Assembly: GCA_018873245.2 (NCBI GenBank)
Contig: JAEMBT020000003.1
Location: 5,785,843-5,849,842, forward strand
From: Archegozetes longisetosus
Lineage: Eukaryota > Arthropoda > Arachnida > Sarcoptiformes > Trhypochthoniidae
Length of the DNA stretch: 64,000 bases
Reading direction: 5' to 3'
Shown here: one piece after another, positions 13,301 through 26,423 of the stretch
Position numbering within the stretch: the first letter of the stretch is position 1
How the letters are laid out: each line of letters begins with the position of its first letter
The notes under the pieces: model-generated
What the model was told of the DNA's origin: nothing
Database searches by the model: none
What the model saw: the letters and a program-made list of their open reading frames with translations, nothing else
Made by a program: the position numbers and the translations under genes

Positions 13301-16300
13301 TCAATCAAACGAGTCATCAAAATCAATTATTAAGGTCTTTGAAAGACAGTTAACTACACAAAAATTAGCAAAGGTTTTGGCAAATTACAGGTTCAATGTG
13401 TTTAATCTTTAAAATTACTTATGAAATGCTTTCAAATTAAATGGTTTTAGCGAAAACCAAGTAATCATTAAAACAACACTTGGTTGTTGACCACTTGACA
13501 AAGCTAGCCTCTCAGTATCAATGTATTATGTTTTTAATTAAGTAGCTCAAAGAACCCATCATTGACAGGTCAAAGATTTTTATTTGTCGAAATGGCGACA
13601 AGTCATAAAAATAGCCAAACTCAAGCCCGTTAATCGTACTGATTCGAACAACACCTTTCTTTAGTCCATTTGATCAGCGGCGGACAGACATTAACTTTAA
13701 TTTTAGCACAATTAATAAGTAACTAAGTGCTTTTTAAAAGTCAATAATAAAGTCGTGTTTTTCGATAGAATTTCTATATTTTTTAAATCGCTTTGGTCTA
13801 TGTTAAGGTTAGACAAGTTTTGCTTTATATAATCAGCTATTGAAACAATTAAAATCGCAAAGCAATTTGTTCAATCTCAAAAATTTCAAACCACTTCAAA
13901 TATTTGTTTATTAACTCAAATCTTACACTTTTAAAAAACAGTCTAATGATTGGCGTTTCAAATTTTTGATTATTTTAGGAAACACTTGTTTTTATTCATC
14001 TGTCGAATTAGTTAATAACTAGTGATTCAATCGATTTATAAGTGAACGAAATCGATTACAGATAACTTTTCATGTCTTTCAAATCAATAGAATATATAGT
14101 GATTACAGTTTGCAACAATAAACCTATTAGTCTAGTACACGAACAAATAGTTTGAGGTGAGTATTAATACTAGTATAACATTGTTAGTCGTTATTATTTT
14201 CATTAGCACTCTAATTCAAATGTTTAATTCATTTAAGATTAACGGTTATCGAACTATAGTTAAGTTGAAGATCAACTCATTTGATCTTTCATTTTATATT
14301 TGACAACTAATTAAATCATGTATTATAACTGTTATAAAGTTTGTAGACTGTACTTGATCTCAATCACATTTTGTGCAGGCTGAACAAAAGCCTAATTTTC
14401 ATGGATATTCACTTGACTTTGCGTGACAACTTATCCAACAAATTATACAATCGACTCCTAATTAAAGTTCATATGTGTTTAACTTTTTCAAATACTTAAT
14501 TCTTTAAAACAAATGCTGGTTTCAATCATAGGATTATGAACAATCTTTACCGATCGTCAAATAATCAAAATCAGTATATCTTTATATTCATATTAATTAT
14601 TCTCAAATAGTCCTAAAACAGATGCTGCGCTAAGTGTAGTCAAAAGGACTGTCATCCTCTGATAGTTTACATAAAAATCATTTTCCATGCATTTTATTCA
14701 AAGGTTTAATTTTTTGGTTTTGGTTTTTAATTAACCGAGTCACAATTTGTTTATATGAACAAATCGCTAATTAAGCTTGAAATGAAATGTTTTGCTGCGA
14801 GAACAGCTAAGTTCGCTTAACTCATTTTTGGATATGCCATCAAATAAGAGTAATCAAACACTACTCTATGCTTTCAATTTCATACTATATTTCAATGGAA
14901 AAAATTCATTTTAATCAAGCACTACTTGCTATATTGAATGTGTCAACTCCACTTGTAAGCTTAAGTCACTTGAGGCATTTTTTAATCAGTTACTCTTCAG
15001 TAATTTTTTTGAAAAGTAACCTCTTCAACATAGGTTTCAGAACTTTGAGTTCTGACGCAGAGTTTCCAATTATTCTTTTAAGTTAATTTAAACTAGCTTA
15101 TCGATAAAGTTCTTTTTCATCAAGCAGAAACAATTTTATCATCTCCAGACTCATTGATTAGAAAATATTACGAAGGTACAGAAATACCTTGTCCCATATT
15201 AATCACTGATAGTGGTAAACGTGTTTCTGCAAAACAGTATTTCTCTTATTAATGAGTCTCAATTTAAAAATCTTTCAAAATTCAAATACTTCTCTAATAG
15301 TTCTTCGCGTTCAATGACCAGAGCTCAAAGTTTTTTACTTGTGTAGTTAGAACTATATGAAAACAAAAACATGTCTTGGGCAAATAACTAAACATAAATT
15401 ATAACAATTATGAACTAAAATTTGTTGACTAATTCAATATCAGTTTTATAGCCATATTTCATATTAAGCTTTGATATTTTCTAATTTAATGTTTTTAAAC
15501 ATATGCTATAATTTAATGATTTAGTTTTTTAATAATTGAATTATATTTTCTCGATAGAGCTCATTAATTTTGGAACAATTATCTCAGAAGACATTGCAAT
15601 ACGCGCCTCCAGCCTTTGGTCCTTCTCCTGAAGGTTTTGCAGATGAAATCAAGTTCAATCTATACATGTCGACAATCAAACCTCATTGTGCTGTTTGTAA
15701 TTTATTGAGACCTTTTGAACTCAATCAAGTGATGGAATTATCAGAATTGGATTCGTGGTCTCCACCAAAGTCTAGTTCAATACTAATCCCAAGCATTGCA
15801 TTTACGTCTAAAGTTAAAGATGAGTCCACTTTATTGGACTCACGTGAAACTTCACCTCTGGTCGTGTGCATGGACTGTAGAGTTTGTGTTCATTCTGGTC
15901 AGTATTTAATCCATACAGATTCTAATGACTTCTGATTTCAATTATCAAACATAAGCTTAAATTGACTTTGATTTTATTAAAGTATGTTACGGCGCTTCGG
16001 ATCTACTCTTCGACGGAAGCGAACGCAATTGGAGGTGCGATCGATGCGAAAAGAAAGAGTATTTTGCTCTCTGCTCTCTATGTCCTCTACGTGGCGGTCC
16101 TCTGAAGGAGACCACAAACAAGAAATGGGTTCATCTTTCATGTGCACTATTAGTGCCAGGCGTTCAATTCGTTAATGGGATCGCTAAGCGACCCATTGAT
16201 TTGAGTGATCTCAAAGCTTTTAGAAAAAGCGAACGAATGGTATTCCTACTCATCTATCCTCAATCAGTATTCCAACTTATCTTTGATTTTATTTTTTATT

Positions 16301-17089
16301 CAAAGGGTTGTGTCTATTGTCGGAAAATACATCCAGAGAACAAAATGGTTGATTATCTGACGGGTTATTGTATTCAATGCACAACTGGCAACAACTGTTA
16401 CACATCATTCCATGTGACGTGTGGTCATAGACAAGGAGTGCTCTATCAAGCTGGCGATTGGCCTGACCCTATTGTGGTCACTTGTAAAAAGTGTTCTCAT
16501 AATAGCCAATCAAAGAAGAAACAGTTCACTTCTAATAGAAGTTTGAAGGATATTGATCCCGGAGAGACAGTGATTGCCAAACACAAAAATAAACGCTTTT
16601 ATAACGCAAAAATCGCCGATAAGTTCGAGCAAGTGTTCCATCATGTCCACTTTGTCGATAACTCATTTACCAAAAATATTAAAAGTTGTGATATTTTGGT
16701 GAGAAATCCATTTGACATTTGTTTTATCATAATTTATATCTTTTATATGTTTGATTAACAGAATCGCGACTGTGAGAAAGATCCTCCAGAAATCGGTGAT
16801 GCGGTCGAAGTTATCTGGAACAAAGAACAGCTTCATGGAAAATATACAGGAAACCATAGCTGCTTAATGTATACGATTATGTTTGATGACGGATCAGTCA
16901 CTAAATTGAAAAGGGAAGACTTTTACTTATTGACTGATGAACTTCCAAAACGAGTACAATATAAATTGGTATGTTTTTTTCGTTTATTTCTTCTACTTTC
17001 ATTTAAGTTTTTTAACTATTTTTTCCTTTTCTTAGTCTTCAGCCACAGATCGACAGTATTTGCTCAGCGATGACAGTAATTCTAAATAG
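10321..17089 (+). CDS. KDM4: Lysine-specific histone demethylase 4 (JmjN-JmjC-PHD-Tudor)
   Basis: Nuclear Fe(II)/2-oxoglutarate dioxygenase that removes methyl groups from H3K9 and H3K36. Ten exons: 10321-10458, 10526-11060, 11126-11367, 11449-11627, 11719-12715, 15558-15897, 15983-16239, 16306-16698, 16762-16968 and 17036-17089. All phases close on 1113 residues (human KDM4A has 1064). JmjN covers about 11-53 ([20 protein letters not shown]). JmjC carries the iron ligands H188, E190 (WHTED) and H276 (AYHAG), and the zinc ligands C234, H240, C306 and C308, at the human numbering. Residues 365-697 (exon 5) are disordered and Ser/Asn-rich. Exons 6-8 encode paired Cys/His-rich PHD modules ([36 protein letters not shown]), and exons 8-9 the double Tudor reader. 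Intron 5 is long (12716-15557). AATAAA at 17168 may be the polyadenylation signal. The start is the ATG before GLTDNNSTT. Confidence 0.97.
12716..15557 (+). other. Long intron 5 of KDM4
   Basis: This 2.8 kb intron separates the disordered middle from the PHD part. ORFs at 13215-13412 and 14868-15086 have no recognisable product. A small imperfect hairpin lies at about 13576-13610. Nothing else stands out. Confidence 0.7.
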
Positions 17090-17456
17090 CCATCAATTGT
17101 ATTTGAAGCTAAATACTAAATTAATTTATTCATATTTAAAATAATTTAATATTATTTCTCTATTCATAATAAAACTGATTTATTGTAAATTTTAATTATA
17201 CTATAGTTGTCATACATGAAAACATTTATATTTACATTAGTTCATAAGATGCGATTAGAATTTGTTAATTAATCAATCTATAACTTTATCATTTAATTTG
17301 TTGAACTCATAAAAGTTTGTGTAACTCATAAGTAGATAATTAATAACAAATTTAGTTACCAATCCTATTAATAGAATTATATTATCCATTAATTTTAACG
17401 ACTATTGATGGCATAATTAATCGATTCTTATTTGCTTCTGTGACAATCAGTTTTTA

Positions 17457-18031
17457 TACAGTGTTAAATTTGATTAAATTTATTTTGAACGTTTATAACT
17501 TTCTTTTATTAACATATATTGACTTCTGATAAATCAAATTAAAGCTAAGCAATGCAATTTGATTGTATGTTCAGATGTTCACTATTTTTTGATACATAAG
17601 TCAATTGAATCATGCAAACATTTTGTAACAAACTTGGATTTTTGATTGATTTAATTAATCTCAAATCGGATGTATTGTTAAAGTTCATGAGGGATTGTTA
17701 TTTTATTGTTTGCCCGGTCACCTGATCTGACCAGCCTAGATTTTTTCCCTGAGGATAATTAAAAGACAAAGTTTATACGAATAAGATAACAATACATTCG
17801 ATATGAGATTAATCATATCAATCAAAGCTCAACTTTGTTACAAAATGTTTGCATGATTCAATTGACTTATGTACCGAAAAATAGTGAATATCTGGACATA
17901 TAGTTAAAATTGTATTGTTTAGCTTTGATATATGTTTAGTTTTAATTTGATGTATCAAAAACCAATATATGTTAATAAATAAAAGTTATAAACGTTCGAA
18001 ATAATTGTAATCAAATTTAACACCCTGTGTA
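17457..18031. mobile_element. Tc1/mariner-type element with long inverted arms and a transposase relic
   Basis: Two imperfect inverted arms of about 225 bp (17457-17685 and 17787-18031) share long identical runs such as GTTACAAAATGTTTGCATGA (17613-17632 on minus; 17838-17857 on plus) and CAATATATGTTAATAAA. Both ends carry TA followed by CAG(GG)TGTTAAATTTG, consistent with a TA target duplication. The spacer of about 100 bp encodes ARSPDLTSLDFFPE at 17712-17753. This is the conserved PDLxxLDFF block just before the last catalytic residue of mariner/Tc-type transposases. The rest of the transposase is gone, so the copy is a deletion derivative and cannot move by itself. Confidence 0.85.
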
Positions 18032-18034
18032 ACG

Positions 18035-18171
18035 CAGCAAAGCTGTCTAACTTTCACGTATAGTCAAGTGTTTTAAAAAATTAATAACAATTGAGCCATG
18101 TTATTCCATGGACTTTTTATATTGTTTGTAAAAATAATTTAAGTACATGTCAAAGTCAGACAGGTTTTATT
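18035..18171. mobile_element. Short pogo/Tigger-like MITE abutting the previous element
   Basis: Inverted ends: left CAGCAAAGCTGTCTAACTTT, right (minus strand) AATAAAACCTGTCTGACTTT. The internal parts are also complementary (ACGTATAGTCAAGTG with ACATGTACTTAAATT). The sequence aligns along its length with the element at 39389-39522. It starts 4 bp from the end of the longer element. Confidence 0.65.
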
Positions 18172-19199
18172 ATAGCTTGAAATTAACTAAAATAGGTAAA
18201 TCACAGATTTTTTTGAAAAAGCTGTCGGTTATCATTTTGATTGGCTAAGAAATAGCATGATTTTCTTATCTTATGCAGCCTTGATCTCACCTAATCTTTA
18301 GTAAACAATGACATATTTGATAAAATTTCAATGAGTTAAGTGACTTAAAATTCAATAGTATGATTATTCTTGGAAATGTTGCATGGTTTATTAGATTCAA
18401 TTTACTAAAAGTAATATATCCTTCCACTAATCAAACACCGACAATATGACTAAAAGGATGCCTTAAATGGAATCCTTATTACAATTTCCTTTATTCTTAT
18501 CGCGTTTCATTAACGAAGACAGTGATGAATACAACTCATACAGAAAGCATTTCAATGAATGATATGATGTTAAAGTAAAGGAAGTTGTTAAGATTATATG
18601 ATATTTCGATCAGTAGAACATTGAAACGCGTGTCAGTTATTGAAAAAACAATTATAAAAGTTCATTAGTTGGAACAGTGGTCGTGAAAACGAAAGTCATA
18701 GAACTTTAAAAATTCAGGTCGCATCTAATTGAATGGATTTGCTCAACACTTGATTCTAACTCAACTGTTATTGGTTTGCAAATCGGGTCACCGCTTTTTC
18801 AAACCTGTCAAATAAACAAATGCTGGAAAGTTATTTAATGTCAATTTTACGATGTTTTTGAACCGAGTAGTCTTCTACAGGTTTCTATTTTAGACATTTC
18901 AATAATGCTTTTTTGAAGGATTCAAAAAATAGATCAAAATTTGGCGGAACTCTACACTAAATGTGAATTTATTGCGGCTTTTATTATTGCAAAGCTTCTG
19001 CTCATTCTTATTATAGCTCAAAAGAAGTCAACTTATATCCCCTATTTTAAAGCTGCACACTTTGTTCATTAGTTTTACAAATGCTGTTTTGTCACGATCT
19101 AACTCTTATAAGAAAATAAAGTTTAATATTAGAATTTGAGTAATGCCTTCGGTTGTTTGAAACACCGTAAGTTTAGTTTTTCTTAAAACACAACTCTTC

Positions 19200-19382
19200 T
19201 CAAACTGTTTGTACAGTAGCTGCAGAACTCAGTAGTGAGTGGGCGTCAGTTCGACAAAGAAACATAAACTGAAAAATCCATGTACGGTATCGTTGGTATG
19301 ACTTCAATGAGAGATTGGAGTCAGTTATCATTGAGATTGCGTCATAAAAACAACGCCCGTCACCATAATTGGAGTACTGCAT
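19200..19382 (-). pseudogene. Possible relic of an OTU-like cysteine protease domain (weak)
   Basis: The minus strand encodes 60 residues beginning MQYSNYGDGRCFYDAISMIT. The GDGRCFYDAIS string resembles the DGxCxxxAIS block around the catalytic Cys of OTU-fold domains found in some transposon-encoded proteins. Upstream sequence in another frame looks protein-like, suggesting frame damage. There is no His motif, no introns and no expression signal. Chance resemblance is quite possible. Confidence 0.25.
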
Positions 19383-20473
19383 ACTCTTCTACTTTCATCT
19401 ATTGATATATCATATTCTATTGAAACTAGCTTAACGCTCACTTTAACTTTTACGCAACTTTTCATGCCTTCATATTTTCTTATGGCCAGTAGATCTACTC
19501 CAACACTAATGAATGATGGACATAAACCCTTCAATTTTCATACTTCAGTCCAATCCTTCTATTGAACTATTATCGAAAAGTTGAATTTTGATCGCTTAGG
19601 ACCAACGGCATATTAATTAGATTTGAAATATTTAGTGCAAAAACGATTGAGATTTTAAGATTTAGTTGAAGTTAGCCCAATTTGGATAATTAATCTGGTA
19701 GCTTATAAAACGAAATGAAAGTTTTGTTCCTACAGCATAGCTAACTAGTAGCGATAACAATAGTAATAAATAATAGTAATAATAGTTTTAAAAAGTGCAC
19801 TAAAGTGATGAACCAACACTTTTAATCGAGTTGTTTACTATAGAAAATTGCATCAATTCAAAAGTTATGGTACATCCTTCTAATACGCATCATATACTTT
19901 ATGAAAACAGTCATTTCAAACATCATTTAGAAATTATAATCATTTAATTTACACATTCTTTGAAAAAACCCAAATGTTTTGCATTGAAAAAAGTTGTGAT
20001 ATTATAGTTTCGCAATAATAAGTATTTAGCATTAAAACAAGTTTAAAATGATATGAGAGAATAGTGACTCAATAAACAAATCAATTATAACTTTAAATCA
20101 TTCCAAAGTTGATTAGTGGTAATGAATTAGAAATTAAAAGTAAAGTAATTACAGAATTGAAGGTAATAGAGAGGAAAGGGATGGTGTTTATGAGAGACAG
20201 GGTTATGTGGTTGAGCATCGGATTGCGCGATAACTGTATGTTAGTCCTTCTCAAAGATTACGTCATGTGAGTGAAAGACGCCTTTTATGCCATTCTAAGG
20301 CATTCAGTTGTCAGTGGCTGATGAGAGCCTATGAGAGATGAGAACCTATGAGAATACAAATATTAACTGTTATTACTTTAATTGTATATAATATCCTATT
20401 ATTTGATTTTTAATCAAGTTTTAGTTGGTTTCTTAGTTGTACGTTTTATTTGATTTAGCTATTAATTTAAACG

Positions 20474-23400
20474 ATGCCTGTTTTTCACACCAAAACTATT
20501 GAAAGTATTTTAGAACCGGTCGCGCAACAGGTCTGTTTTCTCTACCATTTCTAATTATCTCTTTTTTTCTTCCTTCATTTACTTCTTTAATTTTATACTT
20601 ATTTCTTCATTAACACCTTATTCATTTGTTCATTTTTCCAAATGACAGATATTTCATTATTCACTAACACTAATTATTATTAAAACTAACTTATGATAAA
20701 AATCTTATTTTAATCAATCATTTTTTCTCATCTATTAGTCACTTATTAATCATAGGCTAAAATTATGTCTTACGTTTTATCTTATCATCAAATCTGATTA
20801 TCTATAAGTTGTCAATAATTATATTCAAGTGAAACATTTTCATAAGATTTAACCAATTAATAGGTGTCTCGATTAGTAATACTTCACGAAGAAGCCGAAG
20901 ATGGAAACGCAATGCCAGACCTCGAAAAACCAGTTCAGGCGGTCAGCCGAGCCGTCACTAATTTGGTTAAGGTTTGTTCAATTGATTAGTTTGGGTTTAA
21001 TTTACTTTTAGATGACTGTTGCAATGATCATATTTGAAATGATGAAAAACTACTTTGATTTGAATATTTAATCGCAAAATGTTTAAATGAATGATAGGTA
21101 GGAAAAGAAACAATTAATAGTAGCGATGATCAGATCCTGCGGCAGGACATGCCGGCATCATTGCAGAGAGTGGAAAGAGCTGCCAAACTGTTGGAAGAGG
21201 CATCAGCTCTGCTCAAAGTAGACCCTTATTCACAACCTGCCAGAAAAAAACTTATTGAAGGCGCCAGAGGTTTGTCATTCATTCAATTTATGTTTTAAAC
21301 TTCAGTTTCAATCAAACTGACAGATCATTGATTGCATTTAATTGTTTAATTATTTCACTTAAGTTCTCTTAAGTCTTCCGAAAGTATCAAAGAGCACTCA
21401 TTAAGTTTAATAATTAGAACCTTTTCTTCCAGACATTTGTTTATCTGATTATTGACTTTTAGAGTTAGAAAACATGTTTGCAGTTATTTTTGCGTAGAGA
21501 TACTATTATTTCGAGACTAAATAAGTTGACAGGAAATGAGTGTTTTTATAGAGTTGTTTTGATAAGTAAATAAATAAAACTAACAAAATGTCTCTATTTG
21601 TATACTTGAAGGCATACTTCAAGGAACATCTTCCTTACTCTTATGTTTCGATGAATCGGAAGTCAGGAAAATAATTAAAGAATGTAAAAAAGTTCTCGAC
21701 TATCTAGCAGTGGCTGAAGTCATTGAGACAATGGAAGATCTCGTCCAATTCGTTAAAGTATGTTCTCTAGAGTTTAACGTTAAATATAGACTTTATTACA
21801 AATGACTTCATTAATTATGACTGTGAACAGGATTTAAGTCCAAGTTTGACAAAAGTGTCGCGAGATGTTGACAACAGAGAGAAAGAACTGACACATCAAG
21901 TGCATAGAGAAATATTAATTCGATCTTTGGATTCAGTTAAAACTCTTGCACCTGTTCTGATATGTGCAATGAAAATATACGTTCAACTGTTAGCACAAGG
22001 TATGCATTAGAAAGTAGTCGCATTCATCATCAACTAAATGTCTACATTTTCAAGGCAAGAAAGTCGATGAGGCCGCAGAAAATCGTAATTACTTGGCTCA
22101 GAGAATGACAGATGAAATTAACGAAATCATAAGGGTTCTACAGTTAACGACTTATGATGAGGACGAGTGGGAAGCAGACAACTTGACATGCATGAAAAAA
22201 GCTCAGGTTTTATATTGCATGGCATTAGTTTACTTTATGCTTTAATTTTGAAAAATCTTACAGAATGCAATCGTTGGAAAACTTCGCACGGCTCATGACT
22301 GGCTCGAAGATCCGACAGCTGTTGTTGGAGGTGTTGGAGAAAAGTCATTGCGCTCAATACTTGACTATGCATTACGAGTGGCCGATCGCGCACTACCTCC
22401 AGATCGCGATGCAATTAGAAAAATGGTAGGAGACATCACTGCAACCACAAATGCCTTATGTGAGCTGCGTGCAGAAGGAAAGGGTGGAACACCTCAGGCA
22501 CAGTCGCTCGCCAGAGGAATCGATCAAAAGTTGAAAGAATTGAACGGACTGGTCAGTCGTGCCATTCAGAACGTAGAGCGCAGTGGTGTGCAACAACCAG
22601 CGCACACGGTTGCCGGAAGGGTTGAACAGGCGCTCAAATGGTTGGCTAACCCTGGATTTGATGACAAAGGATTGGGTCAACAAGCCATTCAAGCAATTGT
22701 CGATGAGGGGAGAAAATTGGCCCAATTCTGTCCTCCCGCTCAAAGACAGGATATTCTTGTTCTCTGTAATGAAGTTGAATCGTTGAGCCGTCAATTGAAT
22801 GATTTATGTCGTCGCGGTCAAGGAAACAGTCCTCAAGCCCTGACGATCGCCAAAAACTTATCTCAAAAATTACAAGATCTCAAGAAACAGATCGAAAAAG
22901 CTCTGGTAACTCGTGTTGTCGATGACTTTATTGACATAACCACACCTCTGAAACAGTTCACCGAAGCCGTATTAGCACCAGAGGGAACTCCCAATAGAGA
23001 GTCGAACTTTCAGGACAAAGCCATCAATTTATCGAACTTTTCGCAACGCGCGGCACAAACGGCCCGAAATGTTGCGTCAGGCAGTGCCCCGAGTAAGAGA
23101 CTCGCTGAAGGCTTGATGACTTCATCCAATCATATTGAAAGCCTAACACCTCAATTGGTAAATGCGGGTCGTATTCGTTTGGCACACCCCGACAATAAAG
23201 CAGCCGATGAACACTTCGAAAACCTTAGAAAACAATATTCTGATACTATTCAGAATATGAGAAATATGGTCGACGAAGCTGTGGATACCGTCAACTTCAT
23301 TAAGGCTTCCGGTAAGTCCGTCAAACCGAATTAGTTATCAGTTGAGTCATTTTGATTTATTTTCAGAGGATTCGATCTTGAAGTACACGGCTTTGTGTGA

Positions 23401-25785
23401 GAATGCAATTGTTAATAGACAGCCTCAAAGTATGGTTGACAACACATCCAATATCGCACGTCTCGCCAATCGGGTTCTTATGGTCGCTAAACAGGAATCA
23501 GATAACTCAGAAGATCCAAATTTCATCGCAAGGGTTAATAGAGCTGCTGATGAACTTCAGTCGAGTAAGTCTATTAGATTTGAATTCTTTTATTTTCCTT
23601 GGTTTTATCTCAATTTTTTGTCTCAATTGCACCATTGATTGAATTCTAAAGTAGTTCAGTTTTTTTTAATTTGAGTAACAGATATTAATGCAAAATTGAT
23701 ATATTTAGCCGTTCCAGCTATGGTCCAGGATGCAAAAAATGTGGCTTTAAATATAACTGATCCAAAAGCCATATCTCGGTGGCGCGATTCGAACAGAGCC
23801 GTAAGAATAGATTCGATTTTTATAATGAAGAAATGAAAATATAGGAGCAAAGATAAACTTTTGATAGTTTTGTAGAGAATTTAAATTCTGATTCTAGTTC
23901 AGATAGCCTTGTAAGTCAATAAATTCTTGATTCGAAGTCTGAATTATAGGTCTTCCCATAAATTAGTCATTAGTAAATCTTATTAGTGATTCACTCTCTG
24001 CTTTACTCATTATAAAAAATGATAAGAATTTTGTTCATTAATCTAAAGCATCTTACTGTTTAAGGGTTAATAAGACTGTATTGATAGCTAACTCATGGCA
24101 AATCTATAACAATGCATAAATATTGTGTTTTCCAAGATTTTTTGCAGTAATGAACAACAAGTCATGTTAAATAGTACAAAGTTTAAAATCTATGAAACCC
24201 AAATATATACCTATTCTCTTACATTTTAATTTCTTCATTATAAGCCTGACTTGTTTGTGTTAGTTTTTCTATAATGTTAACTAAATCTGGATTTCAGTTA
24301 ATAAACGCAGTTGGGGAAGTCAAGAAAGCCGTTTCTCCAGATGTGCCGGACTTGAGCCATCTTAGCATAAGTGGTAAGATATTTAAAAAATAATTTAGAG
24401 TTTATTTATCGATCACGAAAAATAGTATTAAATATTTGCTAACTTAAAATCGAACGACTGGTCAGCGCCAGCGCCCACAGAGCCGGAACCCTTAAAACAG
24501 CCTATCAGTGATGCCGATTTCAATGACATATTTTCCTCTTTGGATGATTTCATACCTCAAACTCAGAGACAAGTGCCTCAAACTCAGACTCAAGTTCAAA
24601 GACAATTCGCATCTTATCCTGAAAAGAAAGGTAGACTTGAGTGAGATTGAAATGATTTCCAAATGGCTGATTGGCTGCACGTTCTTATGATTTGCTGTAT
24701 CGGAAATTCGTTAAATGATTTGAGATTTTTGTACTCGAGTAGAACAAAGCTATTGATTAGTGTTTAGGATAGCATGAGTTCTTGTTTTGTATGGATAGCA
24801 TGTTTCCTATTTATCGGTTTTGATACCTCGGACTGTATTCTGGCATGTTTTCAATGGGCATTTGCGAACTTATTCATTTTCTCAGGCGTTCTGTGCATGA
24901 ATATTGGCTTAGTTTTCATTTAATAGTGTTATAGATTCTAATTAGAAGTTGTACATTAGATTATGCGCCGCCTCGTCCCCCGCCTCCCATGGCATCAGAA
25001 TCTTCTATGATACCGCCAAGACCTCCACCGCCTGAAACGGATGATGAGTTCGAAGAAAAGTTTCCCATCTTACAGCCTAACCAACCAATTATGGTATGAT
25101 TCATTTTGGTTTCTTCTATCTCACACTTCATTAATCCAATTATTCTGTTTAAGATGGCTGCACACGACTTGCATCAAGAAGTCAGACAGTGGTCCAGCAA
25201 AGAAAACGAGATCATTGCCGCTGCTAAAAAGATGGCACTTTTGATGGCAAGATTGAGTCAGTTGTGCGGAGGAGAGGGCGGAACTAAAAAGGATTTGATT
25301 GCATGTGCAAAAGCTATTGCAGAAGCATCTGAAGAAGTGACTCGACTGGCTAAAGAACAGGCCAAACTCTGCACCGATAAGAGAATGAGAACTGTGCGTT
25401 TCTATTATTTGTAGTCAATATTCTAATTATATGAAACTATGCTTTCTCTCACAAAACAGAACATACTTCAAGTATGTGAACGAATTCCGACAATAGGCAC
25501 TCAATTGCGTATTCTGTCAACAGTAAAGGCAACGATGTTAGGTGCACAGGGTATGCAACTTCTTATTAGACAAATTTTTCAGTTCCTAATCACTTGAAAT
25601 TTCAATTATGTCAAGGTTCCGAAGAAGATCAAGAGGCAACCGAAATGTTAGTCGGAAATGCACAAAATTTGATGCAATCGGTGAAAGAAACAGTGCGAGC
25701 ATGTGAGGCCGCATCAATCAAAATACGTACAGATAGTGGTCTTAGAGTGAGATGGATAAGAAAGCAGCCTTGGTATCAGTATTGA
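20474..25785 (+). CDS. Vinc: Vinculin
   Basis: Cytoskeletal adaptor that links talin and catenin adhesion sites to actin. Fifteen exons: 20474-20530, 20864-20971, 21098-21269, 21612-21757, 21831-21999, 22055-22206, 22264-23311, 23367-23564, 23709-23800, 24298-24373, 24466-24630, 24960-25093, 25154-25393, 25460-25550 and 25616-25785. They close in phase on 1005 residues, near the family's 960-1070. The start [19 protein letters not shown] and the helical-bundle head are typical. Exon 7 alone holds 350 residues with the vinculin repeats ([26 protein letters not shown]-type [10 protein letters not shown]). A Pro-rich linker (exons 11-12, with RPPPP twice) precedes the tail, which ends [11 protein letters not shown] like the classic WYQ terminus. 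The gene converges on ACAA2. Confidence 0.98.
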
Positions 25786-26355
25786 ACTAACTTTTTTTAA
25801 TCCCAATCATTATAATCAGTAATTATTTTCTTGTTAATACTGTATTTTACATCAAACTAACACATGCCGTCCAGTGTTCTCACTGCCATATAAAACATTT
25901 ATAATGAAATCTCAGACTTTACAATAGAACTGAGTAATTATTGAAATAGTTTCTCAACTATTTAAGTAAACTTTCGCTTAAGAGCCAATCATTCAGTTGT
26001 GCCAAAGTTTTAACTTTCAAATAATTTAACAATAAGTTTGTTTTCGCCAATTTAATTGACGCCAATACTCGCCTTTATATCGACAGTGCTTTTAATTGAA
26101 GGCATTTATTTTCTCATGTGTAATAATAATTTAGAACTTGTCGAATAACCAGTGAATTCATTATTGGCGGAAATGCTTCTAAAAGCTTAAGTAATTTCTC
26201 ATTTTTAGAAAAGACTAAAAGATGGTTTACACAACAGAAAATAAAACCTATCAATCATGTCATTACCCAAACATGTTACAATTATTAATATTAATAAGTC
26301 TTATGTTAATAATAATCAACTATTAATGTTATAATGATTAAAGCAATTTGAAAAA
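25786..26355. other. Convergent spacer between vinculin and ACAA2
   Basis: AT-rich 3' flanks of two converging genes. AATAAA on the minus strand at 26361-26356 fits the ACAA2 polyadenylation signal. No other feature is seen. Confidence 0.6.
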
Positions 26356-26423
26356 TTTATTCCAATAATTGTTTTAAAAATAGTTACAAAATTGATAATC
26401 GTTGAAAAAGTTAATAAAAATAT

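Larger units (their letters stand above)
17090..20473. other. Transposon-rich spacer between KDM4 and vinculin
   Basis: AT-rich, with two adjacent inverted-repeat elements (17457-18031 and 18035-18171) and a weak OTU-like coding relic near 19200-19390 (minus). A short direct repeat (GATGAGA/CCTATGAGA) lies at about 20320-20355. The vinculin promoter must be near the right end, but no core element is clear. Confidence 0.65.
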
